64,000 nt of DNA from Parelaphostrongylus tenuis (GCA_019055375.1 JAHQIW010006271.1:221514-285513); one strand, 5' to 3'. Numbered from the stretch's first letter, positions 45,616 through 57,874 are shown. Notes: generated from the letters alone by a model not told the origin. Program-made: numbers and translations.

Positions 45616-46394
45616 GTCTCAGAATCTACCGAGGTCTGATTCAAGTTCCTTGAAGATAGGCGATCAAACGGCAATGTTTATACATTAAGTAATCGAAGTA
45701 GCAAGAGAAGGTAAATAATGATATTAGTCCGATGAAAAAAATCATTTGTCGCCCTTTCGCTTGACACATTCGCGATGAGGTAAGTGAGTATCGACTCACA
45801 CGTTGGAGGATATTTTGTGACCACTGTGACTTTCACTTCCATTCACTTTAATCTCTTTACAATCATCTTGACAGGGGGAAATGTGCAAAGCATAGAGTGC
45901 AACAGCTCACAGTTCGCTCAGATGATTGTATGTTGAAATTGAATGTTGTTGTTAAGCGTTATAGAAATCGCTACAGCAGACACAGATCTTTTTACAATAA
46001 TTTATTTTACGACACAGAGTTTTTCAAACTCTGTAATTGATCGATAGTTCATCGACGTTTACAACGTGTCACGTGCAGTGAATAGAGTCCTGTTTCCTGT
46101 CCTTAATACTTTATATATCACTTTATCGGAAGACTAATTCGAAGCGAAAGGCTGTTTAATAATGCCCCATTTTGTGACACACAACTATTTTTCACGTCTT
46201 CGGATTTTTTTACAATGTCTGTAATTTACAATCATTAGAATTAATATTTTACATGTCACTCGCAATAATTATCACACAAATCATTTACAAATAACAAATC
46301 TTGCATACTACTAGCGCGAAATACTTGGCCACACTGCTGATATAATTGCCATCAGTTTCTACAATCATAAACTTAACGATTGCAAAGCTGTGCT
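45616..46394. other. Unassigned sequence
   Basis: AT-rich, no recognised feature. Confidence 0.35.
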
Positions 46395-46640
46395 TACAAA
46401 CATAAGAGAATTGAGTGGTGAGCAAAAACCGACCTCAAATGGGAGTCGAACCCGCGTTTCAACCACACTAAGGACGTGTACTTCCACTACACCACCGATA
46501 TACATTCGCACAGCCACTCATTCCTCTATATCTCTGTGATAGCTATCAGCTACCAACCTTTGACAGGTTTGGTCGGGTATGCGATGTCGCTTTATAAACT
46601 CACTTGAGCTGACAGCTATGTGATAAGTATTACTCGTGAA
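46395..46640 (-). repeat. tRNA-headed SINE related to the 3580 fold-back
   Basis: GAGAATTGAGTGGTGAGCAA starts the segment, followed by a minus-strand tRNA-like unit (about 46430-46503, B-box GGGTTCGACTCCC, A-box GGTGGTGTAGTGGAAGTA). Then comes CCAACCTTTGACAGGTTTGG with GTCGGGTATGCG, exactly the arm and spacer of the element at 3580-3789. This is a single-arm version of that element. Confidence 0.7.
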
Positions 46641-46689
46641 ATCTAGTGTTTTAACTGCTTTTTTTGTGCAGTGTTATGATGTTTCATAT

Positions 46690-46815
46690 AAACCTAAGAG
46701 AACTGAGTGGTGAGCAGAAACATAGCCTCAGACGAGAGTCGACCAGCGTTTCATCTACGCTGGGGTCATGTACTACCATACACCACCGAGGTACATTCGC
46801 ACCACCCAGTCATTC
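46690..46815 (-). repeat. tRNA-like SINE head, diverged
   Basis: GAGAACTGAGTGGTGAGCAG precedes a minus-strand tRNA-like unit with GGTGGTGTATGGTAGTACAT. It repeats the start of the neighbouring element 290 nt upstream. Confidence 0.6.
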
Positions 46816-47029
46816 TTCATTATCTCTATGAGAGCTGTGCTTATATTTTGGAAAGCTATATAACGCATTCTAAGAGGGAAAATAAGATTGATTAATATAC
46901 GAGAGCAAGTGTACTTTGGACAATTCACGAGCTGCGGGGTTAAGTGGAATCGGCGCGGTAGTCGATCGGCGACGCTTAAATGAAATGCGAATTCTGTTAT
47001 TTGATTAAAAATTGCTTCTCCGCCTCGAT
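46816..47029. other. Unassigned sequence
   Basis: No recognised feature. Confidence 0.3.
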
Positions 47030-47335
47030 AGCATCTCTAGATTAAAGTGTGACTCTAAAAACTAAATTTTTTTGAACGTTTATGTGCTTTTCATGCTTCC
47101 AACGAAGTAATAGATGAATCGCGCGCGGCCGATGTGAAACATGATTATATTTCAAATGTACATGGTTATAATAGAGGTTTTTTTCCGAGAAATCGGCCAC
47201 ATGTCGCGCTAGTCAGAGATTTGAGCTTTCGAATGATCACTAATTCTTTTATGAGAAGTTTTTATCCAGTGCAGCGAGTTGTTTCTTCCTACAGTTCCGT
47301 CTGACGGAAAAGACCACAAAATTCTCAATTAGGTC
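47030..47335 (+). repeat. Dispersed repeat R1 (short copy)
   Basis: TTGAGCTTTCGAATGATCAC, ATGAGAAGTTTTTATCCAG and TTCCGTCTGACGGAAAAGA match, with divergence, the distal third of R1 at 30450-31345 and 60420-60960. Confidence 0.5.
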
Positions 47336-48060
47336 TGTTGGATTCTTATCAACTGAGTATTCATGCGTATTGGTAAGCCTGTGTGCTCACCAAAACTTCA
47401 AAAAAGAGGCAATGAAGGATTATGAAGCTAATAATCAAACGAGGGCTAAGATTGGGAGAGAAGTGAGTAGTTTTTCTCCCACAAACTCTGAGCAATACAT
47501 GCTCTTGGAGCGCATCTAAAAGAATCATGGAGAACGGGCTAGTTAAGAAATGCCTGAATAAGTCCAACATCAACAGAAAATCTTATGCTAATGGACTTCG
47601 ATTGGACGGTAGACCAAGTTTTAGGTTTTTGTCCACTCACCAAAAGTTGGAGCAGTTACAATAGTATAAACAAAAGCACAGAGAATGCCAAAATTGTCCA
47701 ATGTGAATTTACTGCTAAATTTTGTAAAGAGTGAAAAGACTGAATAAAAGATTGGACCCATTAAGCTTATTGCGGCTGTAGAGAGTTCATGTCTATTCAT
47801 ATTGTACTTATTGTTCCACAAAGGTGCCATATTGAACTGAGTTTTTCCGCGTAAGTCTCAAGAATGGAAAACTGATTTACTCATTGAGATTCGCGATGCG
47901 GAGAGTTGTAAATATTTCTCGTGGCTTTACTGACTGTCGTGAAAGTAGAAAATCCACGCAATAAGATTGATAGCAATATGAGTATTATGGGACGATATTT
48001 TTGTCCGATAATGACTCATGATCTTATGAAGTTGACTAACGCCTTTTCACAAGTCTTGGG
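47336..48060. other. Unassigned sequence upstream of SLC19 copy 3
   Basis: The minus-strand frames at 47361-47573 and 47621-47830 show no known domain. The strong promoter-side similarity seen between copies 1 and 2 was not evident here. Confidence 0.35.
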
Positions 48061-48102
48061 TACGTGATGAGTAAATTTACTTTTAGATTTGACCCTCACA
48101 AA
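48061..48102 (+). promoter_or_regulatory. SLC19 copy 3 trans-splice acceptor-like site
   Basis: TTTACTTTTAG ends at 48086, 16 nt before ATG, the same leader length as copy 1, and the leader ends CACAAAATG like the GCAAAATG of copy 1. Confidence 0.5.
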
Positions 48103-48414
48103 ATGCGCTGGCAAATGACAACTATTCTGCTATGTACTTATGGATTTCTTTCTGAATTTAATCCGTCAGTACCATTTATCCGTGAGTATGAAGAAAATAC
48201 ACTGAACATTTCCGAGGACGTGTTGAAATCTCAGGTTGGAGTTTTTCAATTTTTCCTAAACCTGTTCAATTTTCTCATTCGTTTTTGAAAGATTTATAGA
48301 AATGTAAGAGTTACATGTCATCGAAGCATCCGGTTTTAATCAATCCTAGAGCGAGTGTCAAGTGTTCAACTACATTTTGACCATCACAGAGCTCTATATC
48401 TCTGCACTGATTTT

Positions 48415-48510
48415 CACTAATGTGTGTGGTGCACAGGTTAGACGTGCCCTTTTAAAGACACCGAGTCGATCGCTGGCTCAATTCCACCTACAGAGCGTAC
48501 TGCGTCTTTA
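48415..48510 (+). repeat. tRNA-like SINE head in intron 1 of copy 3
   Basis: GTGTGGTGCACAGGTTAGAC and a B-box-like CGCTGGCTCAATTCCACC sit where copies 1 and 2 carry their heads, but are more diverged. Confidence 0.45.
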
Positions 48511-48599
48511 TGTCCTCTAAAGTTAGCAAACTGATTACTGCTTCGCCTGAAACAATGGCACGCGTCTCACTTGATTATGAATTCGGTTTACTGAGAAGA

Positions 48600-49557
48600 A
48601 GACAAACGATGTGAAGACGACGATCAACAAGGCCCCCGTGGCTATCTTTGAGCGAATATATGCAGATGCAAGCCAACGACGCCTCACGTGTGGCACTTCA
48701 TTCAAAGAATCATGCTCCCTCCAGCGTTCTTGTTCACATGTCGGCATCATAGGGTCAATAAGCAGCATCAATCTGCAGGTCAATTATAGTGCCATAAAAC
48801 TACAATTTCTCTTTTCCACATCACAGTAACAACTCCTCAAAGACTGTGGTGTAAAAGCTGTCACATTATAAAAATTAGGAAAGACAATATGACGGCACAA
48901 ATCGACCTTCGAAAATTGAGAAAACTCAGTAGCGACAAACTAACTAACAACTTGTTACTCCATCTCATATTTCTTTCTCATTCCATGGCTCATCTATGGC
49001 AAACAGTAGTCCTGCGGTCACGGCAGCATTCACTGCAGGTCGGAGAAAGATAGAGAAATTTACTTACTAAAGGAAGACAATATTTTGAACTGACAGATTC
49101 TCTTCAACTTCGGTTAATCAAATCAAATATCTGGGATGGCCTAATGGAGATTGGTTATATCATTATTTTCGGGTGATGGAGAGTAAAGTGACTGGGAATA
49201 TACAAAACACAGAGTCGAAATTACTGCGAATAAGGAAAGACTGATCAATGAAATTACTGAGCCACATCAACTATCGCAAAATATGTTTTTTGTATTTGGA
49301 AACACGAAACGATGAAAGCTAATGCACTGTACATCATTAACCTTTTGGGTACGAGAAGGACCCGCTGCCAGCCCCGCGTCGCCGCGCGCAGGCAACGGTC
49401 TGTGGTGCCGAATGGTTAGTGGTGGTGCGCGCGGTGATGACGGGGTGTCGTACTCGAAGGGTTGAGGGATTGATAAATAAAAACGTTTTAATTGATATAA
49501 GTTATTATTTGCACATCGTACTAGGACGAAATGATTTGCTTGAACATTGTGTAATAG
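48600..49557. other. Intron 1 of copy 3, mostly unassigned
   Basis: Apart from a GC-rich tRNA-like word near 49397-49465 (GTGGTGCCGAATGGTTAGTG), no feature was recognised. Confidence 0.35.
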
Positions 49558-50795
49558 GTATATCCACTTTGGACCTACAGCTATACGATTTCGTTGTTAC
49601 CGTTATTGTTAATTACTGATCTCATCTTGTACAAATCGATGATCATCTTCAAATCCGTGTCCTATATCGCTGTCTGGATTATGCTTGTGTTCGCCGAATC
49701 GGTTCTTTCTCAACAGGTGATCATTTTATCATAGGGACGCTTCTGAACCAAACCATTATCCTTTTTTCTTGATTATCTCAGTAGATTTGATGATATATTT
49801 TTCAATCATTTTAGATAGTGCAAATGATCTGGGGCTTTGCTAGTGCAGCTAAAGTGGCGTATTTTTTCGTATATCTACGTGAAAGTTCCAAGGAAGAATT
49901 TATAAAGTTAGTTTGCAACTTTTACGATGAATTTTCATCAGCCTTCTGGAACGTAAATCACGAGCGAAAGTTAGAAAAAGCGAAGTGTACGAAGGTGATT
50001 GAGATGAATCGACATGACAGCTGGAAAGCACAGATGTTGAACAATGAAGTAGGTTTCTGGTGATATCAGTCTGCTCCTTAGTACCACCTAAATGTCTTCT
50101 CATTCTTGTTTCTTCCATTTTCTCTTGTTATCATTATTCTATTAAGGGTAACTGCTTATGTTCGTGGCGCTCTTCTGATGGGACAATTTTTGTCTTATAC
50201 AATTGGTCAGCTGCTTATTCTATCAAAATTGGCAACATACTGGAATTTGAATATTATTTCGTTGATATTTCTCTGCGTATCTCTTGTTTTCGCAGTTTTC
50301 AATTCCACCTGTTTCGTGGAAGAAAGCATACGAAAAGAAGGTTCTTATGAAAGGTCAATTACTCGAAGAAATCTATAAGTTCATCACAGTAGAGCATCGT
50401 TCCTTGAGAAAAAAGTATCAATAAAGTTGAGAATAATTTTCAAATTAACGCGATTAATTTAATTCACCTATCATTACTTCAGTGGATGAATACTTCGATT
50501 AATTATGCTTTCGAATAGCAAAGAGTAGTGCTTGTCCCCACAACAATCGTCAAATTAACTTTTGATTCGTTTTTTTGTGTCAAATTTTCTCTAAGACTTT
50601 GAAAGTTTTCCTGGGTTTTCTACAGTACCGTAATCTAATCCCTCTCACACATGCCATGTAACGATATGAGAAACCACTGAGGCTAATCACTGGCATAACA
50701 TTGCGCTTAAATGCGCTACAGAATAGAAATCTTGGTCCATTTGTAGTTTACGAGACTCTGTAGCGTTGATTCACTTAATATTTGTTTCAAGTGTT

Positions 50796-51340
50796 CTCTC
50801 AAGACTAATTCAATATATCTGATAATTATTTTGAGCCAACATCTTATGTGGTCTTTTATGGGCACTTATAGAGCCCAATACTGCACGTGTTTCCTTCGGC
50901 CTTGACAGCTTCATCAGTTGAGCAGTACCCTTCGTACCTGACTGGCAAGTGGAAACACCTGAATTGGGCTCTATAAGTGCCCGTAACAGAACACATGACA
51001 TCTTGGCTCAAAAAATTATCAGCTATATTGTATTTTGAGCATGGTCTTAGAAGAACACTTGAAACGAACGGTATGATATTTCAAAAATACCAGTCAAGAG
51101 CAATCGAGTGTAAAACACTGCCGTTCTAGTAGTTCATTTCACTTGGCGGCGCATATAGATTGTACATCGTCACCCACTCTATGTAGAACGATGGGGCACA
51201 CTCGAGAGGATTGGCTGAGATGAGGGGTACTGTCCAACTGATGAGGCTATCAAGGCGAAACACCTGTATTGGGCTTTGTAAGTGCCCATAAAAGACCGTA
51301 TGACATGTTGGCTCAAAAATAATTATCAGATTCTCTAAAC
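50796..51340. mobile_element. F1 fold-back elements, composite
   Basis: The F1 end at 50830 (GAGCCAACATCTTATGTGGT) faces a complement at about 50985-51010 (CACATGACATCTTGGCTC). An F1 body with a second right end (GACATGTTGGCTCAAAAATA at about 51302) follows. A long-armed member and an internal short palindrome appear combined, as at 20935-21410. It lies in intron 4 of SLC19 copy 3. Confidence 0.7.
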
Positions 51341-51999
51341 CTCAACAATGGTGTTCAGTGTAGAAGAATAAAGCTGTGGAGATCTCAAGAATATATTTAT
51401 CAGTACTGAACTTTTGAAGAGAGTTTTAATTCATTGGTACTCGCGCAAAAATCCGAATAATCAGAATGTATTAGATCTCCATCAGCCCTTAGCTAACGGA
51501 AGCTTCGCAGTTAGAATTAGTTGTAGACAATGGAGATTGAAGCAAAAAAGAATGAAACGAAAGTAGAACATTTCAGGGTATTTTATTTATGAGCTTTCAG
51601 AGTTACAGGGCGCACTCTGTAATGCACCGACCTACGAAAATTTTGCAATAATTCACTTCAAAACAATTTTCGAGGAAATTAAGAAAGTTTATGGAAATAT
51701 ATTCATGCTGGAATGGTCCTTGTGGTGGGCATTAACAACTTGCTGTTGTTTCCAGGTGATTAGCTTATTCATACATCTCCTGTTCATCCAATATAGTAGT
51801 GTTGAGATGAAAATTGCACATGAAAAATCTTGCTCAGGTCCATTATTAAAAATTTGCAATGTTCTCTGCTTGATTTGAAATTGAAAGCTCTATTCAGATT
51901 GAAACCTATGTAGAACCACTGTGGGGAGCAGTTACTGAGACGAAAAATGCCGACATATACAATGGACTTACGGAGGCGCTTTGTCCACTAGTAGGTGCG

Positions 52000-52885
52000 A
52001 AATGTTAAATAGCACAAATACAAAAATCAATTAAGAGCTTCCAGTCGCTTATGTGATCCATTATTACATATTCTTTGATGTCATCGATTCCTCTACGCGG
52101 TTGACTAACTCACCTCTAACATCCACAAAGGTTATATATTCTTGTCATTGCTTCAAATTTCCTATTTTCTAGTAAGTATCAGTGAGTGCGGATCTAGTTG
52201 ACTCTCCTCTGACCTCTGGTAGCTCTTTTCGCTGGCCGCTGAAGGATCGCATTCACCTCCCAGTATAGTACGGTTCCAGTTTGCCAACTCTGATAGAATA
52301 AAGATTTCCTTGATTTGGGGAGAGGACGAATCAGTATAGCGGATTGAGAAAAGGAAGAATAGGCAAGGAGTTACTCAAAAATTAATGAGCGACTCGTACA
52401 TATGAGTTGATTCGTTCGAAAATCTTCTGAAGTGACTTTCTCATGTTCTTAAACTCCTTCATGACATGTACTGCAACCAACGTGATGACGTTGCAGATTG
52501 TTCGAGGTGCAATTGAATTAGTTTTCAAATGAGGCACCGTGAAAGGTCTCTCTTCTACAAGGTTTGAATTCTTCCAAAAGGCCACAGTTCATTGGTGTGA
52601 TCAAGTTCTATGTGTTGGCTCTGCAAAAAAAAAAATGATTAGGCATATAGTGGAATTTTCATTTGAAGGCTTGAATTGGAACGGTTTCATCACATAGTTG
52701 AATGGAGTGTGAACATTTTGATACATGTTAACCTCCTGCTTTCTTGATGAAGCTATTTAGAATGGCGATCTAACACCACTAATTGCGTGCATCACCCGTC
52801 GTCGCGATGATCGTCGAGTGACCTGAGCGGGCACTGGCAGTACTTCCTTTTTCGCTGTCATGGCAAGAATATCTCAATGGGTCTT
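52000..52885. other. Intron 6 of copy 3, unassigned part
   Basis: The frame at 52382-52585 (minus) has no recognised domain. The last ~100 nt may already be the decayed 3' end of the RTE that follows. Confidence 0.35.
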
Positions 52886-52889
52886 CGTC

Positions 52890-55415
52890 CCTCTAGGACT
52901 TTCTTGAGCATCATATCGTTCTTCTAGGCTTTTAGTGAACAAGTCGGACCATAGGATTGGCATCTTCTTGTGGAGTGGGAGAAACATCCCCAGGAGCTTA
53001 GTCGCTGACGGCTCTCGTCCATTGGTTGTCCTTTGAGTGCATTACGTGTTCAGCCTACTGTCTTTGATGTAAATGTGTAGAACCACAACAATTTCAACGC
53101 TGATGTGGTTTACGATTTCAAATCCTTTCTGTCATTTTGCGAAACACGGCACACTCCTGGCATCAACAATCCGAGTGCACGTTCATTAACGCCAAGTGGT
53201 CTTTCGTTCTACTAGGATAGAGACTGCGGGAGCACGCAGTCGGATGTTCTTCGCTTTTCTCACTATATCTTCCATGCTCTTGAGAGCTCTCTAATCCGCT
53301 CGCTTCTTCCTGCCCAACTCCACAGTTAGGTCTTTTCTCATGTTTGCTTCCCAAATCAGATAGATGTGACTGGAGCTTTTAGAAATATTCATACTTTTGA
53401 GCTTGTATAGGGCCTTTGAAATCTATTCGCTCCTCATGAACACTGTTTTCGTTAGGTTGGTCGAAGAGTGATCCTTTCACAGGAGATGTCAAAATTGGTC
53501 AACAAATGTTCCGCCTAGCTAATGGTGATATAAGAAGGGCGATGCCTACAGCGAAGCGAAAATGGCATAATTGCACTCCCATGTCGCCCCACTCTAATGT
53601 TAGCATGACGTTTTGGAGTGAGGTAGTGGATAACTTTGACAAGATTACGTAGCCTTGTTGAACTTACTCTTCTTACGTCGACGGTATTATCCATGTAGGA
53701 AGTGATATTTTGGCTCTGAAATCTTCATATGCTCAGAAAAATCATTATGTATTGCCTAGAGACGATCTGGCTGTCCAGAGCCTTTATGAGCTTTTCTGTT
53801 TCCACTAAATCAATGATGTAAGTGGGACAAAGCGATTTCTTGTACTCTGCTAAGATTTTAAAGAATAGTGTGATCATAAGGATATGGCCTGCATTGCTTT
53901 TCCCAAACTCTGTTTGTTCGCATGGCTGTCTTTCGCCCAATGTCTCGTCAATCCTGTTAAAGATGCCTTGAGTAGAACAGCTTAAAGACTACAGAAAAGG
54001 CAGGTTGGGCCGTAGCTGCCTATGCCGTAAACGTTTCGTTTCTTAAGCAAAGACACATATTAAAAGCGCATGTAGCACAGTGGTTAGAGGTGCTCTGCGT
54101 CGCACACAAAGTTGATGGTTGGATCTCATGCTCGTGGCTTACAAGGCCAGCCATCTCTCCGGAGTCGGTAAACTGGTACCAGACGGGTCTCAGACTTGTC
54201 TAGAGGGATAAATAGCACTGATTCGATACAGCTGGAGGCCACTGCGAGTTATTGTGAGGGCCAGACATGCATTCAATCATTTCGAAAGAAGTTAAAAATT
54301 GAAGACGAATGCATGGCGCATACCTCAGAGATTGATAAACGTTGAGAGCTTTATTCTTTGTCCTTTAACACGTTCCAGCTAGCTTTCAATGGCTTTGAAC
54401 CTTGAGATTTGACAAAAAACGACTGGAGAGCCAAGCTACTGTTTCAATAAGAACTGGCGGTGAGATCTTCAGGTTCTAAACATGGTGCTGTTTCGATTTT
54501 CACCGACGAAGGCAGCTTCGGCGTAACTGCTGCTCTGCCTTCCTCAATATCCTTTTTTTATCTCTTTTGTGGAATGTTTTGCAAAGTCGGACGTCAGGTA
54601 TCGGTCATGTGCGACTCCTTGATGACGTATCAGCTCGAGTACTTGTGAAGACTTGCGTTTTCTAGCGGATTTAGGACTCTCGGCTTTCATAGCGCTGACG
54701 TGAAAATGCTGGTTGAGCCCTTCGTAATCTTCGTCAATGTTGTCAATGATGATATTTTACCAAAACTCAACAAGTGATTCCACTGCATCCCAGTTTATTC
54801 AGATTCTGGGACATCGATGTTCAGATTAAGCAGTTTTCTCACCTTTCCACAAAAAATGGAGAGTTGCGCGAACAAATAAATGGTGTGGCATTGTGTAGAA
54901 TTTGGAAACAATACTGACATTAGTTAGACAGAACCTTCGAAATATAGCGTATATTGTTATGACACTCTCCATTGAGAGACTTGCCCCTCCACTGCTGAGA
55001 TTGAGGCATCTGGAGTCATTACTTGCAACGGACGGTTTTGGCTTCCATGATGAACTCATATCTCTCTCACCCTGCTTGTTCAATCACAGTCCGTGGTCCC
55101 AATGTGACGTTCTTCGGGCCTTCTTCTGAATCCACTTTTCGCGTTGAGATCTTCAGAGGTGATATTAGAGTATGTATGATTTTTTCTGAAGAACTTCTTG
55201 ACGTCCATGTTGATGTGCAAAGCAGCGAATGTGGTCAAGGTCGGCATCGATTCACATAGTTCCAACAGCAATTGTCCGATGTGGCTTGTTATTAGTTCTA
55301 ATGAAGCGATGTTCATGATCGAATTAGCGCCAACGCCGTCAACACTGTATCTCATGTTCCAAAAAAAAAAGTTGCTAGTCGGTGTCATAGACAGCGTGAA
55401 GTGAGTGCGCATCTT
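52890..55415 (-). mobile_element. RTE retrotransposon, near full length but decayed
   Basis: Reading the minus strand downward from 55415: FFRKNHTYSNITSEDLNAKS then GFRRRPEERHIGT (endonuclease, DFNAK region), NKQGER then RFCLTNVSIVSKFYT (family ..CLTDVSVVPKFYTGSDHR), WKGEK, linker traces near 54740-54650, then after a nested SINE VFKLF, GERQPCEQTEFGKSNAGHIL (family GQPCEQAGFRKGF), LGRKKRA..RALKSMED, KAKNIRLRA, and MDESRQRLSSWG (family DDRWTRAVSDW). Domain order is intact but every part has stops and frameshifts. It sits in intron 6 of SLC19 copy 3 and belongs to the same subfamily as 28510-29775. Confidence 0.8.
54060..54365 (+). repeat. tRNA-headed SINE nested in the RTE
   Basis: GCGCATGTAGCACAGTGGTT then AGAGGTGCTCTGCGTCGC is a tRNA-like head with A box; GATGGTTGGATCTCATGCTC is B-box-like. 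The body (CTCCGGAGTCGGTAAACTGG, GACTTGTCTAGAGGGATAAA, ATTGAAGACGAATGCATGGC) matches 35090-35360. It interrupts the RTE between the linker and RT blocks, so it inserted later. Confidence 0.7.
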
Positions 55416-55479
55416 TGCGTCTCAGGCAAGCTAGCAGCTTTGAGTTAATTTCCGTTATCCAGGAATAAATGAAGAAACG

Positions 55480-56330
55480 ACCTCTCTCGATGCGCAAGAG
55501 AATTTTCGAAAAGACTTAATAATTATTCGAAAGCTAAAATCTTTGGCTACAGCGACGTGGCCGTTTTTTAGAGAGATCCTTTCACAACATTGTGGTATGC
55601 AGAAGAAAATTGTGCTTCACAACCGCCGCTCACCTTGGTTTCTTATCATGCTTGTAGTTTTCTGGAAGCACGAAAAGTACATGAACTTGTAGAGCAAATC
55701 TTGTATTATCTGAGTCAATCGTTTTATATGGAGCTTCTTCCAAAGCGAAGAAAAAACTCCTAGTTGAATAACAAGTTCTGCCCCACATGTCTATTGCGTC
55801 AAGCCTTCGATCGATGGCCTTGCCCCCTTTACCTCGCTCACGAGTTGGCTGGTAAAAAGCTTGCCCATTATGTGAAGATTGATCTTTTTTCCGTGCTACA
55901 CTGCAGTGAAGCGGTCTTTCGCAGGATATAAGCGAAGTGTTGGAATTATTGAGGCCTACGCTTTCGATTGATTACTATTAGTCCAGAGAAAGAGCTCTGT
56001 CCGGCAAGGTGCAAAGCACAAATCTTTTCTTTCTTCTACAGCGCTACAGCTCTACCAAAAGAGCCTTTCCAAAAATCAAACGTTTTCTTGAGCTCCTCGA
56101 GACTTGTGCTATCGAAAGAGTACTAGCAGTCTAAGATAGGAGTTGTGTGCAGCAAAATATAGGCGGCGTGTGAGACATATTGTTTTCGAATTCCACATTA
56201 TTGTAAATAGTTGTTTTGAAAAACTTGCCAGGTAGCGCTATTTCCAAAGATTTAAGCTTTAGAATGTATACTAACACTCCTGTGAAAAGTTCTTGTCCAG
56301 AGAATGAGGTTGCGTATCCGTTTGTTCCCG
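55480..56330 (+). repeat. Dispersed repeat R1 (long copy)
   Basis: Collinear with 30450-31345: GGCTACAGCGACGTGGCCGT, GGAGCTTCTTCCAAAGCGAA, AGAAAGAGCTCTGTCCGGCA, and TTTAAGCTTTAGAATGTATA then ACACTCCTGTGAAAA. Also shares TGAACTTGTAGAGCAAATCT with 60470 onward. Noncoding. Confidence 0.6.
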
Positions 56331-57034
56331 GATGTGTACGAACGTTATAGAACAGATCGTCACTTTAGTCCATTTCATCTTGGCAGCCTAGTTTGGCCCT
56401 GAGACAGTCGCCTCTCCTTACTAGTCCTACCTGACGCTGTCGCACCGAGGGCTCTTTTCGAGCCAGAAAAACAAAGCGCATTCTTTTTACTGCTTTTGGC
56501 ATTCGATAAACAATGATTGTTTGCTTAGTTCTGAATATGAGGGCTGTGTGCCAACGACTAGCTTGCTAGTCTCTAACGGAGAAGCCTATTTGTTGGAGGC
56601 GACTCCATTGCCCCCAAATACTTCTCATTCACTTGATTGCATGCTTGTGACCAGACAGAGACTGCGGGTTCAATATAAGCTGTTTTGGTGGTATATCTAT
56701 GATGAAGTTGGTATTGTGAGTTAAAGAGCACAAATCTACAGCATGAGGTGTCCATGCTAATTCTGCAACTGCGTGGACTGCCAATTATTACTTATTCAAG
56801 CATATTTTCTAACTATTGTGTCACTGTTTTGCTTACAGCTTTTCCTGGAGTGCTTCTCACACGGTATCTTCAAGTGAATTGGTCTAAATGGGGAGAATTA
56901 TGTCTTGCTGCTTGTTCATTTTTGGAGTGTGCTATACTTTTGATGATGTCACGGACGGATAATCGCATTATCATGTATATTGGATATATCTTGTATAGTC
57001 TCGTTTACGAGACTATGATTACTATCGCACAGTG

Positions 57035-57766
57035 AGTGATCCGTAAAATTACCCGTAAAATTACATTAATGCATGTGTATGGTTATTACAAAGCGCAGTA
57101 ATACTTTTGAATACAGACTTTCCTTTATCCACAACATTCGTTTCTTTTTTATTACTTTATACGGGCCCGTTATAACATTTACTGTGCGAATCGAATCGCT
57201 CCTAGCACTCAATTCGGTCTCTCGCAAGCATCCTCTACAAAGTTTTTAGAACAGTACCTATGTTGTTTCAATTTTGGGTAAGAATTTCATCTTCCTCATT
57301 AGAGACATAGAAATCTACTTGTCCGTATCTTGCATTCCAGGTTAAAATGATGCGTAGGGCGTACCCTTCTTGCAAGAGTGTTGGGGCAAGGGGTCGAACC
57401 AGCACCATGCTTCCTGATATCCTGCATAAGCTCACCTTGCAATAACAACTTCACATTATGGAGAAACTGGACTGGATCACGCCATCACATCCACCGCATC
57501 CCTGATTTCTCTTCATCAGTTGTCATATCTCCTGTGCTCTGAAACACCATTAGTGGGAGAAAATTCGAAAGATGACAATCAGCCCAAAAGTGGTTTATGG
57601 AGTTCTTTAATTGCCAGCCTCATTCTTTATGGGAGATAGGCGTACTATCTTTACCTAGCAAATGATTGCATATCATTAATCATGATGGCGATTGTAACGA
57701 TAATTAATTGATAATTGAAATAAAAACAATCTTATTAACAAAAGAAAAAACTAAGTGTTAATCGTA
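57035..57766. other. Intron 7 of copy 3, unassigned part
   Basis: A minus-strand B-box-like GGGGTCGAACCAGCACC occurs near 57390, possibly another SINE scrap. Nothing else recognised. Confidence 0.35.
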
Positions 57767-57860
57767 TTATATATATATATATGTACATATATGTATAGAT
57801 ATAGATATATATATATATATGTATATATGTGTGTATAACATATGCATACATATAAATGTA
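57767..57860. repeat. AT dinucleotide microsatellite
   Basis: TATATA runs with ATGTACATA, GATATAGATA and GTGTGTATAA interruptions. The open frame rich in Tyr-Ile is a repeat product. Confidence 0.9.
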
Positions 57861-57874
57861 TACATTTGTACATA

